A DNA stretch of 64,000 nt from Terriglobus roseus DSM 18391 (GTDB lineage Bacteria > Acidobacteriota > Terriglobia > Terriglobales > Acidobacteriaceae): assembly GCF_000265425.1 (NCBI RefSeq), contig NC_018014.1, positions 2,790,001-2,854,000 of the forward strand, in the 5' to 3' direction. Both the position numbers and the translations under genes were made by a program. The notes under the pieces are model-generated. The model had not been told where the DNA came from. It saw only the letters and a program-made list of their open reading frames with translations, and ran no database searches. This document shows, one piece after another, positions 17,613 to 27,006 of this stretch. Each line of letters begins with the position of its first letter. Position 1 is the stretch's first letter.

Positions 17613-18857
17613 CTACGCGAAACGCAGGAACTGCGCAGGCGTCACAGCACCACCTGGGAAGACGGAACTCAGATCACGCGTGCCCAGTGCGTGATACGCC
17701 GCCTCGCCAAGCACCTGCCGGAAATCCGTCGTAATGGCCAGGTCGCGCCCCTCATTCAACTGGTGATCATCCAGTCCTGGCCACTGGCCGTAAACTTTGC
17801 CACCCTTGATGCTGCCGCCCAGAACGAACATCACGTTGCCATGTCCGTGATCGGTTCCACCTGTGCCATTCTGGCGTGCAGTGCGTCCGAACTCACTCAT
17901 GGTGATCAGAGTGATGTGCTCCGCGTCCTGCCCCATGTCGTTCCAGAAGGCGGCGATCGCCTCGCTGAATTCCTTCAGGCGATTGGAAAGTCGGCCGTTC
18001 ACGCTGCCCTGCGCCTGGTGTGTGTCCCAGTCGCCGATGTCCGCGAATGCTGCTTCCACGCCAAGATTAGCCTTCATCAACTGAGCAATCTGCTTCAGGT
18101 TGTTGGCAAATGGCGAGTTTGGATACACGACGCCGTTCGCCGGCTGATAGTGAGCGGGATCGGTCGCCTTCAACATCCTCACCGCTTCGAACGTCTCCTG
18201 ACCTTCACCGCTCAGGATGCGATCGTTCGTCCCCGCGTACATGGCCTGGAATGCTGCGGATGCTGCCACACCCTGCGCTCCCTGACCGCCGACTGAGAAG
18301 TTCGCAACGTTCGCGACTGCGACTGCTGGCAGACGTCCCTGCAGAGTACGCGGAACTTGCGTACCAAGGGCTACGGCTCGGAAGGCACTCATCGCCTTCG
18401 GATCGACTCGCTCTGCCTGCAGTGCGCGGTTCAGCCATCCATCCTGCGTGCTCTTGATGCCGGGTGTGCCGCTTTCCATGTAGTCCTGCGCGTCGAAGTG
18501 CGACCGCGTCGTGTCAGGCGAACCCACTGCGTGGATCGCCGCAAGATGTCCCTGCTTGAAGAGCGGCAGTAGAGGAGCCATCGCAGGGTGGAAGCCGAAC
18601 TGACCGTCCAGATCGAGCACCTCGTTCGGTTGCAGCGCGATCGACGGCCGCATCGCGTAGTAGTTCTTTTCCTTGTAGGGCACAACAATGTTCAAGCCAT
18701 CAGCGGCGCCACGCTGAAACAGGACAACAAGCTTCTTGCCATTCGCCTGCGCCGTAGCCTGTTCCGCCATCACACTGCGAACAAGAAAGCCTGGCACAGC
18801 TGCCGTACCGACAAGCGCCAACGCGCCACCCCGAACAAATGCCCGACGAGAAAACAT
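17613..18857 (-). CDS. DUF1501 family Tat-exported protein
   Basis: The 414-residue protein starts MFSRRAFVRGGALALVG, a twin-arginine signal, and GGAGG lies 8 nt before this ATG. The frame is open to 18905. DUF1501 proteins belong to the alkaline-phosphatase/sulfatase-like fold. Recognisable segments are KLVVLFQRGAADGLNIVVPY, FHPAMAPLLPLFKQGHLAAI, RSHFDAQDYMESGT and ITMSEFGRTARQNGTGGTDHGHGN, the last a metal-site-like motif. The family nearly always sits next to a DUF1800 gene, as here: the DUF1800 gene ends 131 bp upstream on the same strand. The biochemical role is unknown; an exported pair acting together is inferred. Confidence 0.93.
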   Translation of the reverse strand: MFSRRAFVRGGALALVGTAAVPGFLVRSVMAEQATAQANGKKLVVLFQRGAADGLNIVVPYKEKNYYAMRPSIALQPNEVLDLDGQFGFHPAMAPLLPLFKQGHLAAIHAVGSPDTTRSHFDAQDYMESGTPGIKSTQDGWLNRALQAERVDPKAMSAFRAVALGTQVPRTLQGRLPAVAVANVANFSVGGQGAQGVAASAAFQAMYAGTNDRILSGEGQETFEAVRMLKATDPAHYQPANGVVYPNSPFANNLKQIAQLMKANLGVEAAFADIGDWDTHQAQGSVNGRLSNRLKEFSEAIAAFWNDMGQDAEHITLITMSEFGRTARQNGTGGTDHGHGNVMFVLGGSIKGGKVYGQWPGLDDHQLNEGRDLAITTDFRQVLGEAAYHALGTRDLSSVFPGGAVTPAQFLRFA

Positions 18858-18988
18858 TCCGATATCCTCCGCCGGTCTGACCGGCGACTTACCCACTGCT
18901 ATCAACCCAACCCATCAAACTTCGTTCTGTCAGAGCTACGCCATTTCGGCGCATCGTGGAGATAGAGATCACCCGGGTCAGCGGATTT

Positions 18989-21196
18989 CTATCTCCGTTG
19001 AAACTCAGGCGAGCCAAGCAACAGCCCAGCCATTGCGGCGGCCTGCTTATCTGCGGGAGGCGGTCCTGCTTTGATCACGGCCGCGCCCAGACCGCGTGGT
19101 TGTGCCATGCCCTTCTGCGGCAGAGGCCCCTTCACCTTACCGGCCACCATCATGTCCAGACGATCCTGCTGCTGTGCCTGCTTCTCCGCATCCGTTAGGA
19201 CGCGGGTGCCGTTCGCGGAGAACTGCTGTGCTGCCTGCTGCGCAGTGGCATCGTTCCCTTGCGTGATCACCGCGGTGCGAGTCTGAGCGCTCACCGGTAC
19301 CTCAAACAACCGCGATTCCAGCAGTGATTCTTTACGGATCGCTTCTGGATCTGCCGCACCCGATCCCGTAGTCAGCGAAACTGGACGGATCATTGGCGTT
19401 CCATTTGTTAGCGCGGGCATCCAGTCCACGGTCGCTCCGCCGATGCGATTCGTCGAGAGCGACAACGCGAAGTTCATGCGGTTAACCAATGCAGACGAGG
19501 ACAGCCACGTCGCTTCATCCCACTTATAACCGGTCGGCGGCTGGCATCCGTACAGAGGCATCCCGAGCTGCTGCAGCGACTGGATCAATGGCAACGGATT
19601 CGAGACATCCGCCCCACTCGCTCGCACTGCGCTCGTGACGTACTCCAGCGGCGTCTTCAGCTTGGCGTTCACCGTTGTCGTCGTAAAGAACTCGGGCGAA
19701 TGGATCATCGCGCGAAGCACCTGCCTGATATCGCCATTGCTCGAGAGGAAGGCCTTCGCCATGCGATCGACCATGGCCTGCGGTGGATTGTCACTGACGA
19801 AGCGTTGCGCGATCTCGGTCGAGATGAAGTGCGCAGTGGCAGGGCTGGTAGCGAGCATGTGCAGCGCCTGGTAGCCCTCTTCTTCTCCGGTGGGCTGGAT
19901 GGTCTTGCCCAATACCGTCTTCGGTCCCGGCTCGTGCCGGTTCATGTTGAAGTTGTATGCGCCACCATCGTAGGGACGATCGAGTGTCCAGCCGGTGAAG
20001 ACCTTCGCGAGTTCCGTCACGTCCTTCTGGGTGTAGCCACCCGTCACGCCTAGTGTGTGCAGTTCCATCACTTCGCGCGCGTAGTTCTCATTCAGCCCAA
20101 GGTCCTGTTTGTTCTTGGCATTCTTCTTCGCCCGCTCTGCCGCAATCGAGTTCGGTCCCATGCTTGTGGCGTTGTTCAGATACATCAGCATCGCCGGGCT
20201 TTGCGCGGTTGCAACCAGCAGGTCTTCAAACTTACCGAGGGCGTTCGCGCGGATCGTCTGCTCGTACTCCGGCAGCACACTTGGTATCTGCCCGTTGGCG
20301 CCGACGAAGACGTTGAAGTGGTTCAGCCAGAAGTCGGTCATGACCGCCTCGAGCTGTCGCTGCGAGTAGATGTCACGCAGCAGACGCGAGCCCTGCGTCT
20401 CCGCGTTGATCATGCGGTTTGTTCCGGAAAGTGCGAGCAGCGTTTCCTTTTGGAGTGGTGTCATTCCATCGGTGATCTTCGCTTCCAGTGGGCCCTTGGC
20501 GCCTTTGCGTAGCGCGATGAGGTCTGCCGGCGGCATGCTGAGGAGGCGGCCGTAGCGATCGTTTGGCGACAGCGAGACCAGCGAATCAACTGCTGCTTTG
20601 GGCATGGCAGGAGTGGCCTGTTCGAGGTTCGCGACGGCGGCCTGAGCCTGTGCTTGCGCGGCTGTTTGCGCGGCTACATTCTGCATGGAGCCGTTCATCA
20701 TCGTTGCGTCTGTGTTGCCGTTTTTAGTGGCGTCTGCCTTTGATTTGTTCTCGCGAACCATCTGGTAGAACTCGACCTGGTCGCCTACGATGGCGCGTAG
20801 TTCCGGGTCATTGGGAAGCACGCCAGTCTTAGCGATCTGGCGCAGCATTGCTGGTTCCGGATAGCGGCGCATGCGGTCGCTTTGTGTCATGCGGAGGGCC
20901 GGGTAGACGTCGAGTCTTGCCTCGAAAGCACTGTCGTTTATGGACTGCGGCTGGAGCTGCCGTTCGAGCCAATTGTCCACGCCAAGTGCGCGTACAGAGG
21001 CCAAATCTGCCTGCGTTGGACCGAAAGTGAATCGATTCAGTAGCAGATTGGCTCGCGCGTCCTTGTCGAGCGGACGAGCAGCGGGCGTCGAGGCAGATTT
21101 TGTCGCAGCGATCGCACTCAGGGGTGCGCTGAAGACGAAGCTGCCACAGAGTGCCGCGGCGAGAATGTGACGAAAGTGGTGTTGAGCGATGCCCAT
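18989..21196 (-). CDS. DUF1800 family exported protein
   Basis: This 735-residue secreted protein starts at the ATG at 21196, which has GAGG 6 nt upstream, and opens with a Sec signal peptide (HILAAALCGSFVFSAPLSAI, then AA). DUF1800 features include HLLNRFTFG-like LLNRFTFGPTQADLASV, the MTDFWLNHFNVF motif, NENYAREVMELHTLGVTGGYTQKDV, and FTGWTLDRPYDGG. The C-terminal part has GMPLYGCQPPTGYKWD followed by WLSSSALVNRMNFAL. The function of the family is not established. It is transcribed ahead of the DUF1501 gene and they are presumably co-expressed. The Ala/Gln-rich stretch near residues 185-215 is low complexity. Confidence 0.93.
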   Translation of the reverse strand: MGIAQHHFRHILAAALCGSFVFSAPLSAIAATKSASTPAARPLDKDARANLLLNRFTFGPTQADLASVRALGVDNWLERQLQPQSINDSAFEARLDVYPALRMTQSDRMRRYPEPAMLRQIAKTGVLPNDPELRAIVGDQVEFYQMVRENKSKADATKNGNTDATMMNGSMQNVAAQTAAQAQAQAAVANLEQATPAMPKAAVDSLVSLSPNDRYGRLLSMPPADLIALRKGAKGPLEAKITDGMTPLQKETLLALSGTNRMINAETQGSRLLRDIYSQRQLEAVMTDFWLNHFNVFVGANGQIPSVLPEYEQTIRANALGKFEDLLVATAQSPAMLMYLNNATSMGPNSIAAERAKKNAKNKQDLGLNENYAREVMELHTLGVTGGYTQKDVTELAKVFTGWTLDRPYDGGAYNFNMNRHEPGPKTVLGKTIQPTGEEEGYQALHMLATSPATAHFISTEIAQRFVSDNPPQAMVDRMAKAFLSSNGDIRQVLRAMIHSPEFFTTTTVNAKLKTPLEYVTSAVRASGADVSNPLPLIQSLQQLGMPLYGCQPPTGYKWDEATWLSSSALVNRMNFALSLSTNRIGGATVDWMPALTNGTPMIRPVSLTTGSGAADPEAIRKESLLESRLFEVPVSAQTRTAVITQGNDATAQQAAQQFSANGTRVLTDAEKQAQQQDRLDMMVAGKVKGPLPQKGMAQPRGLGAAVIKAGPPPADKQAAAMAGLLLGSPEFQRR

Positions 21197-21320
21197 GAAA
21201 CACCTCGGGTGCTGGATTCGGGGCGGCCGAGGCCGCCGGACTCCAGTGGGAACACAACGGTCTCTGCAATGTTGCGCAGGACACATTCCGAGGTGATCTT
21301 ATGCCAAGCGAAACGAAGCG

Positions 21321-23495
21321 CTAGAACGCTGCGAGTTCTGCCATGGCGCGGTAGAGATCTTCCGGCTGCGGGAGGATCGCATCTTCGAGGACGGGCTGGT
21401 AGGCCACGAAGGTGTCCATGCCGGCGACACGGCGCACTGGAGCGTCGAGGTCGTGGAAGAGTTCGTCAGCAATGCGTGCTGCGAGTTCTGCACCGAAGCC
21501 CCAGCTTCGCATGTCCTCGTGCGCGATGATGACGCGATTTGTCTTGCGGACGCTCTCGGCGATGGCTTCGAAGTCGTAGGGTGAGAGCGATCTCAGATCG
21601 ATCACTTCGACGCTGATGTCCTGCTCACGTTCGATCTTCTGCGCGGCCTGCAGGGCACGCGGGACCACGGCGCCGTAGGTCACGACGGTGAGGTCGGTAC
21701 CAGTCTTGACGGTCTTTGCCTTGCCGAACGGGATGGCGTACTCCGGTCCTGGATAAGGGGCGCGGCCGTAGGCCTCGCGGTAGAGGCGCTTGTGTTCCAG
21801 GAAGAGGACGGGATCATCGCACCGGATCGCTGTGCGCAGCAGACCTGCCGCATCGAGCGCGTTGGATGGCATGACGACGCGCACGCCGGGCGTGTGCGTG
21901 AAGATGCTCTCACCGGACTGAGAGTGATAGAGCGATCCGCCGGTGAGGTAGCCGCCGATGGGGACACGGATCACCAGAGGTGATGAGTGGTTGCCGTTCG
22001 ATCTCCAGCGGAAGACGGATAACTCGTTCCGCATCTGGTGCATGGCAGGCCAGATGTAATCAAAGAATTGAATTTCTACGACGGGCTTCAGGCCGCGTGA
22101 GGCCATGCCGATGGCGCGACCGACGATGTTGGCTTCAGCCAACGGCGAGTTGAAGACGCGGTCGGAGCCGAACTCTGTCTGCAGGCCCGCGGTGATCTTG
22201 AAGACACCGCCCTTGCCCTTCAAGGTGCCGGTCTTCAGATGTTCGTCGCGTGTCGCGTCGGCGACGTCTTCGCCAAAGACGATGATGCGCGGATCGCGCC
22301 GCATTTCGTCGCGGAGGGTGTGGTTGATCAGGTCCGCGATGGTGTGGTCGACGGCGTCTTCGAGCTTGGGTTCCGTCGCGAAGACTGCGTCGGTCGGCTT
22401 CAGGTCTTCGGAATAGACGTGCTTCGTGATGTTGGCGACGAGCGGGAGTGGAGCGCCCAGTGCGACGTCGGCCGCTGCGCGGACTTCGTCGTCGACTGCG
22501 CGCTTGAGTTTGTCCAGAGCCTCTTCGGTCAGGAAGCCTTCACGGAGAAGGAGTGCTTCGGTGCGACCAAGCGGATCGCGCAGGGCGTCGGCTTCAAGCT
22601 CTGAGGGGTGCCGGTACCAGCGCTCGTCATCGCTGAGTGCGTGCGAGTACGGGCGGATGACGTGGCCGTGGACCAGCGCGGGGCCCTTGCGAGCGCGGCA
22701 GTAGGCGACCGCCTCCCTCATCGCTTCATAGCTGGCGATGGGATCGGTGCCGTCGATCTCGGCGAAGTGAAAGTTTGGGAAGTTCGCGACGAGCCGCGAG
22801 ATGTTGCCACCCGGCGTGTTGGCTTCGACGGGCGTGGAGATGGCGTAGCCGTTGTCTTCCACGACGAAGATGACCGGCAGGCGGTTGTTCGAGGCGGTGT
22901 TCAGCGCCTCCCAGAACTCGCCCTGCGAGGTGGAGCCTTCGCCGATGGAGGTGTAGACGACCTCGTCGGACTCGAAACTGACGTCTTTGAACTTGCGGTA
23001 GTCCCCCGCGCCGTATTCGCCAGCGGCAGCGTCGGGATGATCCGTGAAGTAGATGCCGGCCTCGGCACAGCCGACGGCGTGCAGGCACTGGGTGCCTGTC
23101 GCTGAGGATGGCGACATAAGGTGGATCGGCTTGCTGGTCCAGTGGGACGGCATCTGGCGTCCGCCGCTGCCGGGGTCGTCTGCGCCTACGGCCTGTAGAA
23201 GCTGGTCGGTGACCGTCTGCCCGAGTGCCAGGCATAGCGCCCGGTCACGATAGTACGGGAAGAACCAGTCATAGCCTGGCTTCAGTGCGAGACCGGCGGC
23301 TACCAGAAGGGCTTCGTGGCCGGCGCAGGAGATCTGGAAGAAGATTTTCTGCTGGCGCTTCAGCAGGATTTCGCGGTCGTCGGTCTTCCGCGACAGGTAC
23401 ATCAGCCGATAGAAGTGGATCAGCTCTTCTCCCGTAAGGGATCCAAGCGCACTCTCTGCCTTTGTCGTCCCTGCTGTCGTGGTGCGCGCTGCCAT
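21321..23495 (-). CDS. 2-oxoacid dehydrogenase E1, fused alpha and beta subunits
   Basis: This is a thiamine-diphosphate enzyme component that decarboxylates a 2-oxoacid for transfer to lipoyl-E2. Residues about 1-370 are E1-alpha: the TPP-binding region is [16 protein letters not shown] followed by [10 protein letters not shown], and the phosphorylation-loop-like region [15 protein letters not shown] is present. Residues about 385-724 are E1-beta: [55 protein letters not shown], and the C-terminal transketolase domain with [13 protein letters not shown]. The sequence resembles branched-chain 2-oxoacid dehydrogenases more than pyruvate dehydrogenase, but the substrate cannot be fixed by eye. 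No E2 or E3 gene is adjacent, so it stands alone here. Confidence 0.9.
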   Translation of the reverse strand: MAARTTTAGTTKAESALGSLTGEELIHFYRLMYLSRKTDDREILLKRQQKIFFQISCAGHEALLVAAGLALKPGYDWFFPYYRDRALCLALGQTVTDQLLQAVGADDPGSGGRQMPSHWTSKPIHLMSPSSATGTQCLHAVGCAEAGIYFTDHPDAAAGEYGAGDYRKFKDVSFESDEVVYTSIGEGSTSQGEFWEALNTASNNRLPVIFVVEDNGYAISTPVEANTPGGNISRLVANFPNFHFAEIDGTDPIASYEAMREAVAYCRARKGPALVHGHVIRPYSHALSDDERWYRHPSELEADALRDPLGRTEALLLREGFLTEEALDKLKRAVDDEVRAAADVALGAPLPLVANITKHVYSEDLKPTDAVFATEPKLEDAVDHTIADLINHTLRDEMRRDPRIIVFGEDVADATRDEHLKTGTLKGKGGVFKITAGLQTEFGSDRVFNSPLAEANIVGRAIGMASRGLKPVVEIQFFDYIWPAMHQMRNELSVFRWRSNGNHSSPLVIRVPIGGYLTGGSLYHSQSGESIFTHTPGVRVVMPSNALDAAGLLRTAIRCDDPVLFLEHKRLYREAYGRAPYPGPEYAIPFGKAKTVKTGTDLTVVTYGAVVPRALQAAQKIEREQDISVEVIDLRSLSPYDFEAIAESVRKTNRVIIAHEDMRSWGFGAELAARIADELFHDLDAPVRRVAGMDTFVAYQPVLEDAILPQPEDLYRAMAELAAF

Positions 23496-23723
23496 GCTGT
23501 TGCCCTTGTCCTAAGATCCTGGTCCGCCGTCACCACGTCACGGCGTTCCCTGCTGATTGTAAAGCGGTAGCGTCCGCCGTGCATCACGCGGGGACGACGC
23601 CTGCTTCAAGCTTGCGAACGGCGCGCCGATAAGGACCCCGTGGCAGATCCGGGGCCAGACGCTGAAAGGTGTCGCCTGTCCGGCTGCTGCGAGCGGATTG
23701 CACAGACCAGGTGAGGCTTTCAA

Positions 23724-25292
23724 ATGTTCTCGATCTCCAGCTTGCGAAGGGCGGTTCTCTACCTCTTCTTCACCATCACGACGGTGTCGCTGGTGCGACC
23801 TGACGTGCATGGGCAGACTGTGTCTGCGACGGCCGCCAGCGTGAATGGCGTCCATCGACTCCTGGTGATCTACCGCAACGGCAGTATTCCCGGGGATGCG
23901 GAGGGCGCAGCCGTCCGTGCCGGCGGACACCTGCTGCGACGGCACGAGCGGCTGGGCACTGCACTCCTGACGGGGACGAGCGCGGCTGAGTCTGCCCTGA
24001 AGCTGGACCCAAGAGTGGAATTCGTCGTCGAGGACCGGGTGGTGACTGCTTCGAGTGTTGTGACTCGGTTGGAGACGGACGGGTCATCGGCGACGCGAAC
24101 GGCCCCGATCCTGCGTGCCAATGTGCCGCGCGCCACGCCGCGAGATGATGGCGCCGACAGCTTCTATCGCGACTCGGCGCAGGGCTGGGCGGTTCGTGCC
24201 GTGGGAGCGATGGGCGGTGGCGTTGCCGGAAGTGGCGTCGCCGGACCGTGGGCGACGACAACCGGCAAGGGTGTTCGCATTGCGATTCTGGATAGCGGTG
24301 TCGATCGCGCCCACCCGGATATTGCTCCGAACCTGGCGCTGAGCATGACGGAGATCAACCAGGCCGTGCAGCCGAGCGTATGCGATGACGGTTCGCCCCA
24401 GGACCAGAGCGGTCACGGAACCTGGGTGGCGTCGCTGGCTGCGGGTGCGGCGGGAAGCGGCACGGGGCGAATGGTAGGCGTAGCGCCCGAGGCGGTGCTG
24501 CTGAATATCAAGGTGATGCAGCGCATGCCTGGGGACGGCAACTCGACGGCGGCGCAGTGCAATGCGGGACAGGCTTCCGGCTTGCTGTCGTGGGTGTTGC
24601 AGGGCGTGGAAGACGCCATTGCGCAACGGGCGGACGTGATTGTGATGAGTATGAGTGTGACGCTGGACCTGTACAGCGGCGACGCGGCTGGGCTGAAGGC
24701 GAGCTTTGACCGCGTGACACACGCGGCTGCCGACGCAGGAGCCGTGGTGGTGGCTGCCGCGGGCAACGATGCCTTCGACTTCACCAACACGAGGTATCTG
24801 GCGCTGCCGGCGCAGTCCCGAGATGTACTGGCCGTGGTCGCCTCAACGAATCCCGATTGTGCGCAAAACCTGGTGACGAACGCCACGTGCGTTGCGGGCG
24901 TTCCGACCCTGGCGTACTACAGCAACCTGGGAGCGCCGCTGCATGCGGTGGGCGCACCCGGCGGCAGCTATCCGGCGGGCGGCGACGAGAGCGTCTCCGG
25001 ATGGGTGCGCGGAGCGTGCAGCAACGGTCAGCCGAATACGGTGGACGGCGTGCCGACGGACGCGAATCACTCCGAAGGGTGCTTCAACCTGGGCCATGTG
25101 CCGTATGTGCAGGCGCTCGGCACCAGCGCGAGTGCGCCGCTGGCTGCGGGAGTTGTGGCACTGGTTCGCGCGGCGCATCCGGAGTGGAGTGCTGCAACGG
25201 TACTGGCTGCGGTGCGAGCTTCCGCGGTGCCGACCGCCTCGATGGCGTACGGCGTGGTGAATGCCGCAGCCGCACTTGCCTATCGGCCGTGA
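23724..25292 (+). CDS. Secreted subtilisin-like serine protease (S8)
   Basis: The 522-residue protein has an N-terminal signal segment (AVLYLFFTITTVSLV) and a propeptide of about 80 residues (VHRLLVIYRNG, then RVEFVVEDRVV, an I9-like end). The catalytic triad is complete: Asp190 in RIAILDSGVD, His231 in QSGHGTWVASLAAG, and Ser468 in GTSASAPLAAG. The oxyanion Asn is in AAAGND (about 348). It is probably exported to the periplasm or medium as a general protease. The insertion around 410-460 with two Cys (ACSNG, EGCFNLG) is larger than in subtilisin. It is convergent with the small-paralogue array, with only 17 bp between stops. Confidence 0.92.
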   Translation: MFSISSLRRAVLYLFFTITTVSLVRPDVHGQTVSATAASVNGVHRLLVIYRNGSIPGDAEGAAVRAGGHLLRRHERLGTALLTGTSAAESALKLDPRVEFVVEDRVVTASSVVTRLETDGSSATRTAPILRANVPRATPRDDGADSFYRDSAQGWAVRAVGAMGGGVAGSGVAGPWATTTGKGVRIAILDSGVDRAHPDIAPNLALSMTEINQAVQPSVCDDGSPQDQSGHGTWVASLAAGAAGSGTGRMVGVAPEAVLLNIKVMQRMPGDGNSTAAQCNAGQASGLLSWVLQGVEDAIAQRADVIVMSMSVTLDLYSGDAAGLKASFDRVTHAAADAGAVVVAAAGNDAFDFTNTRYLALPAQSRDVLAVVASTNPDCAQNLVTNATCVAGVPTLAYYSNLGAPLHAVGAPGGSYPAGGDESVSGWVRGACSNGQPNTVDGVPTDANHSEGCFNLGHVPYVQALGTSASAPLAAGVVALVRAAHPEWSAATVLAAVRASAVPTASMAYGVVNAAAALAYRP

Positions 25293-25309
25293 CCGTCGCC
25301 AACCCTGGT

Positions 25310-25612
25310 CTATTGCCTCATGCGGTCTTTGACCGACTTCGCGAGTTTCTCGATCTGGTCGGCTTGCTTGATGACCTGGACGGAGAGTTCGTCCTTTTTG
25401 GTCTGATCGACCGCGGTTTTAAGCTGCTGCGCCATCGCCAGCAGTTGGTCAGCGTCGGCTAGCATCTTTTTCTGGCGATCCTGCGCGACCATCTCGGCAC
25501 GTGCGTGCTCCGGGACCTGTGCTGTCCCCGTGAAGCGCTGCTGCGCGTGAGCAGTAGCTATCAGGAGCGTCACGGTAAGAACGACCTTCGACATACGAAC
25601 AAGGTTCAACAT
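25310..25612 (-). CDS. Small secreted helical protein, paralogue 4 of a tandem array
   Basis: This 100-residue protein has a signal peptide (KVVLTVTLLIATAHA, cut before QQ) and a charged amphipathic C-terminal half that reads as two helices. They are DRQKKMLADADQLLAMAQQL and, after a KKDELS turn, QADQIEKLAKSVKDRMRQ. The same two-helix pattern recurs in the three genes upstream. I do not recognise a named family. The start at 25612 gives a normal signal peptide; an ATG six codons later is possible, and the frame itself runs to 25684. The product is expected to be periplasmic or outer-membrane associated. Confidence 0.75.
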   Translation of the reverse strand: MLNLVRMSKVVLTVTLLIATAHAQQRFTGTAQVPEHARAEMVAQDRQKKMLADADQLLAMAQQLKTAVDQTKKDELSVQVIKQADQIEKLAKSVKDRMRQ

Positions 25613-25680
25613 CCCACACCATCCAAAACAGTCCGTGCCGGCAGTTTGCAGCCGACATGCGGCACCGCCAGGCGAGCAAA

Positions 25681-26118
25681 TCAATCCCGCATCTGGTCCT
25701 TCACCGATCGCGCCAGCCTGGCGATGTCGTCGAGTCGCTTTGCGTCTTCGGGCGTTGCTTCCCGTGTCGCAAGTTGCGCCCTCAACTGCTCCGTCAACTC
25801 CAGCAGCCGATTGGCGCTGTCCACCATACGCCTCTTCCGTTCCAGTTTGCGAGCGGCTTCGCGGCGCGTGACGATCTCTTTTGGAAAGTCGGGCGACACC
25901 GAAGAATCAAGGGGGTAGGTGGAGTTCCCGGGCCTGGAAGGATCCATGCCGCGCCCGTTGTTGGGGATGTTGCTGGGCGTCTGATTCTGCCGCATGTTGG
26001 GGTAGCTGTTCGCCTGTCCGAAGGCAGTCGAAGGAGAGGGCAAAACGATTCCCAGCGACACCGCCGTCAACAGCACGGTGGAAATGACAGCAGGACGTAC
26101 GAGGTGTGATGCCTTCAT
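25681..26118 (-). CDS. Small secreted helical protein, paralogue 3
   Basis: The 145-residue protein has a signal peptide (about residues 1-35, ending STAFGQA) and a low-complexity Asn/Pro/Ser linker (YPNMRQNQTPSNIPNNGRG). A helical C-terminal domain follows, with LERKRRMVDSANRLLELTEQ and ending DDIARLARSVKDQMRD. The closing motif I-x-[RK]-LA-[RKN]-S-[VMI]-K is shared with its neighbours. AGGGG lies 7 nt before the ATG. It is the second longest of the set only because of the linker. No known domain is recognised. A gap of about 105 bp separates it from paralogue 2 and 68 bp from paralogue 4. Confidence 0.8.
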   Translation of the reverse strand: MKASHLVRPAVISTVLLTAVSLGIVLPSPSTAFGQANSYPNMRQNQTPSNIPNNGRGMDPSRPGNSTYPLDSSVSPDFPKEIVTRREAARKLERKRRMVDSANRLLELTEQLRAQLATREATPEDAKRLDDIARLARSVKDQMRD

Positions 26119-26223
26119 GCTGCTGCCCCTCCTGTGTGTGTGGCGCTGCGATGTAACGCGCTGCGAGGTGAATGGTGAAGCGGATGTTGCGTTAGATGCT
26201 ATGCGGCTGCGAAAACCTGGAGC

Positions 26224-26520
26224 CTATTTTGGAGCTTCGTCCTTCATGGTGTTCGCAAGCTTCTCGAGCTCACGAATCTGCTTGATGGCTGTGGCGGAGA
26301 TCTCGCCGCCCTTCATGTTGCCAACGGATTCGTGAATCTGCCGGCCGAGGGCGGAGAGACGCTGCGCCTGATCGTTGAGTTTCTTCTGGCGCTCTGTTGT
26401 GGCGGGCGCACTTACCGTGGCGGCGTTTTGCTGTACGGAGGGCGGGTGCACCGGTTGTGCCTGGGCGGGAGCATTGAGTGTGAGAAGGAGCGTGGGAGCT
26501 GCGAGAAAGGATGCGCGCAT
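26224..26520 (-). CDS. Small secreted helical protein, paralogue 2
   Basis: This 98-residue protein has a signal peptide (RASFLAAPTLLLTLNAPAQA). A short linker is followed by the shared two-helix domain: TERQKKLNDQAQRLSALGRQ, then AIKQIRELEKLANTMKDEAP. It starts 5 nt after the stop of paralogue 1, and its ribosome site (GGAGG) overlaps that gene's end, so the two are translationally coupled. The final segment differs from the others in lacking the terminal basic residues. Function unknown. Confidence 0.8.
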   Translation of the reverse strand: MRASFLAAPTLLLTLNAPAQAQPVHPPSVQQNAATVSAPATTERQKKLNDQAQRLSALGRQIHESVGNMKGGEISATAIKQIRELEKLANTMKDEAPK

Positions 26521-26525
26521 GTTGA

Positions 26526-26903
26526 TCAGTCCTCCAGCTTGCCCTGAATGGATTTTGCGAGACGCGAGATCTCATGCAGGCGTTTGAGGTCTGCTGTCGT
26601 GAGTTCCTGATGGGTTGCGGTGTCTTTCTGGAACTGCTCCGTCATGCTCTGCAGCAAGGCGGCTTGTTCGATTGCCTGTTTCCGCTCTGTGAGCCGCCGC
26701 TTCGCCTTGAACCGTTCGAGCAGAAGCACGGAAGGTGAGCTACCGGGGTCACTGCTGGAGGGCGCGCTTTCGTAGACGCTTGGCAGTGGCGCTATGACTT
26801 GCGGTGGAGGGGTGGCGACGCCCCGCCCCTGGCCGCTTGTCGACGAGGCGACGAGATACAAAGAGGCGATCCCGATGGCGTTGCCAAGAGTGTGCCGATG
26901 CAT
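26526..26903 (-). CDS. Small secreted helical protein, paralogue 1
   Basis: The 125-residue protein starts with MHRHTLGNAIGIASLYLVAS, a plausible signal peptide, followed by a Pro/Ser-rich linker. It ends with the shared domain: TERKQAIEQAALLQSMTEQF, then LKRLHEISRLAKSIQGKLED. It is the first gene of the four-gene array and is divergent from the MscS-type channel gene, with about 100 bp between, which must hold the array's promoter. A frame for the channel gene could run into this one, but its true start is downstream. Confidence 0.78.
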   Translation of the reverse strand: MHRHTLGNAIGIASLYLVASSTSGQGRGVATPPPQVIAPLPSVYESAPSSSDPGSSPSVLLLERFKAKRRLTERKQAIEQAALLQSMTEQFQKDTATHQELTTADLKRLHEISRLAKSIQGKLED

Positions 26904-27006
26904 AGGGGTTCCCTTTCGGTCGATGCGGAGCGGTCGGCCTGCGACAATGTTTGGGGTAAGGGCTCTGCCCCAAGATCATAACTCTGAAGCCGGCAGGAGC
27001 TCGCGC

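Noticed and set aside
26794..27006. N-terminal extension of the MscS channel gene
   Set aside because: It overlaps the divergent paralogue 1 gene and has no membrane or signal character; AGGAG marks the start at 27007.
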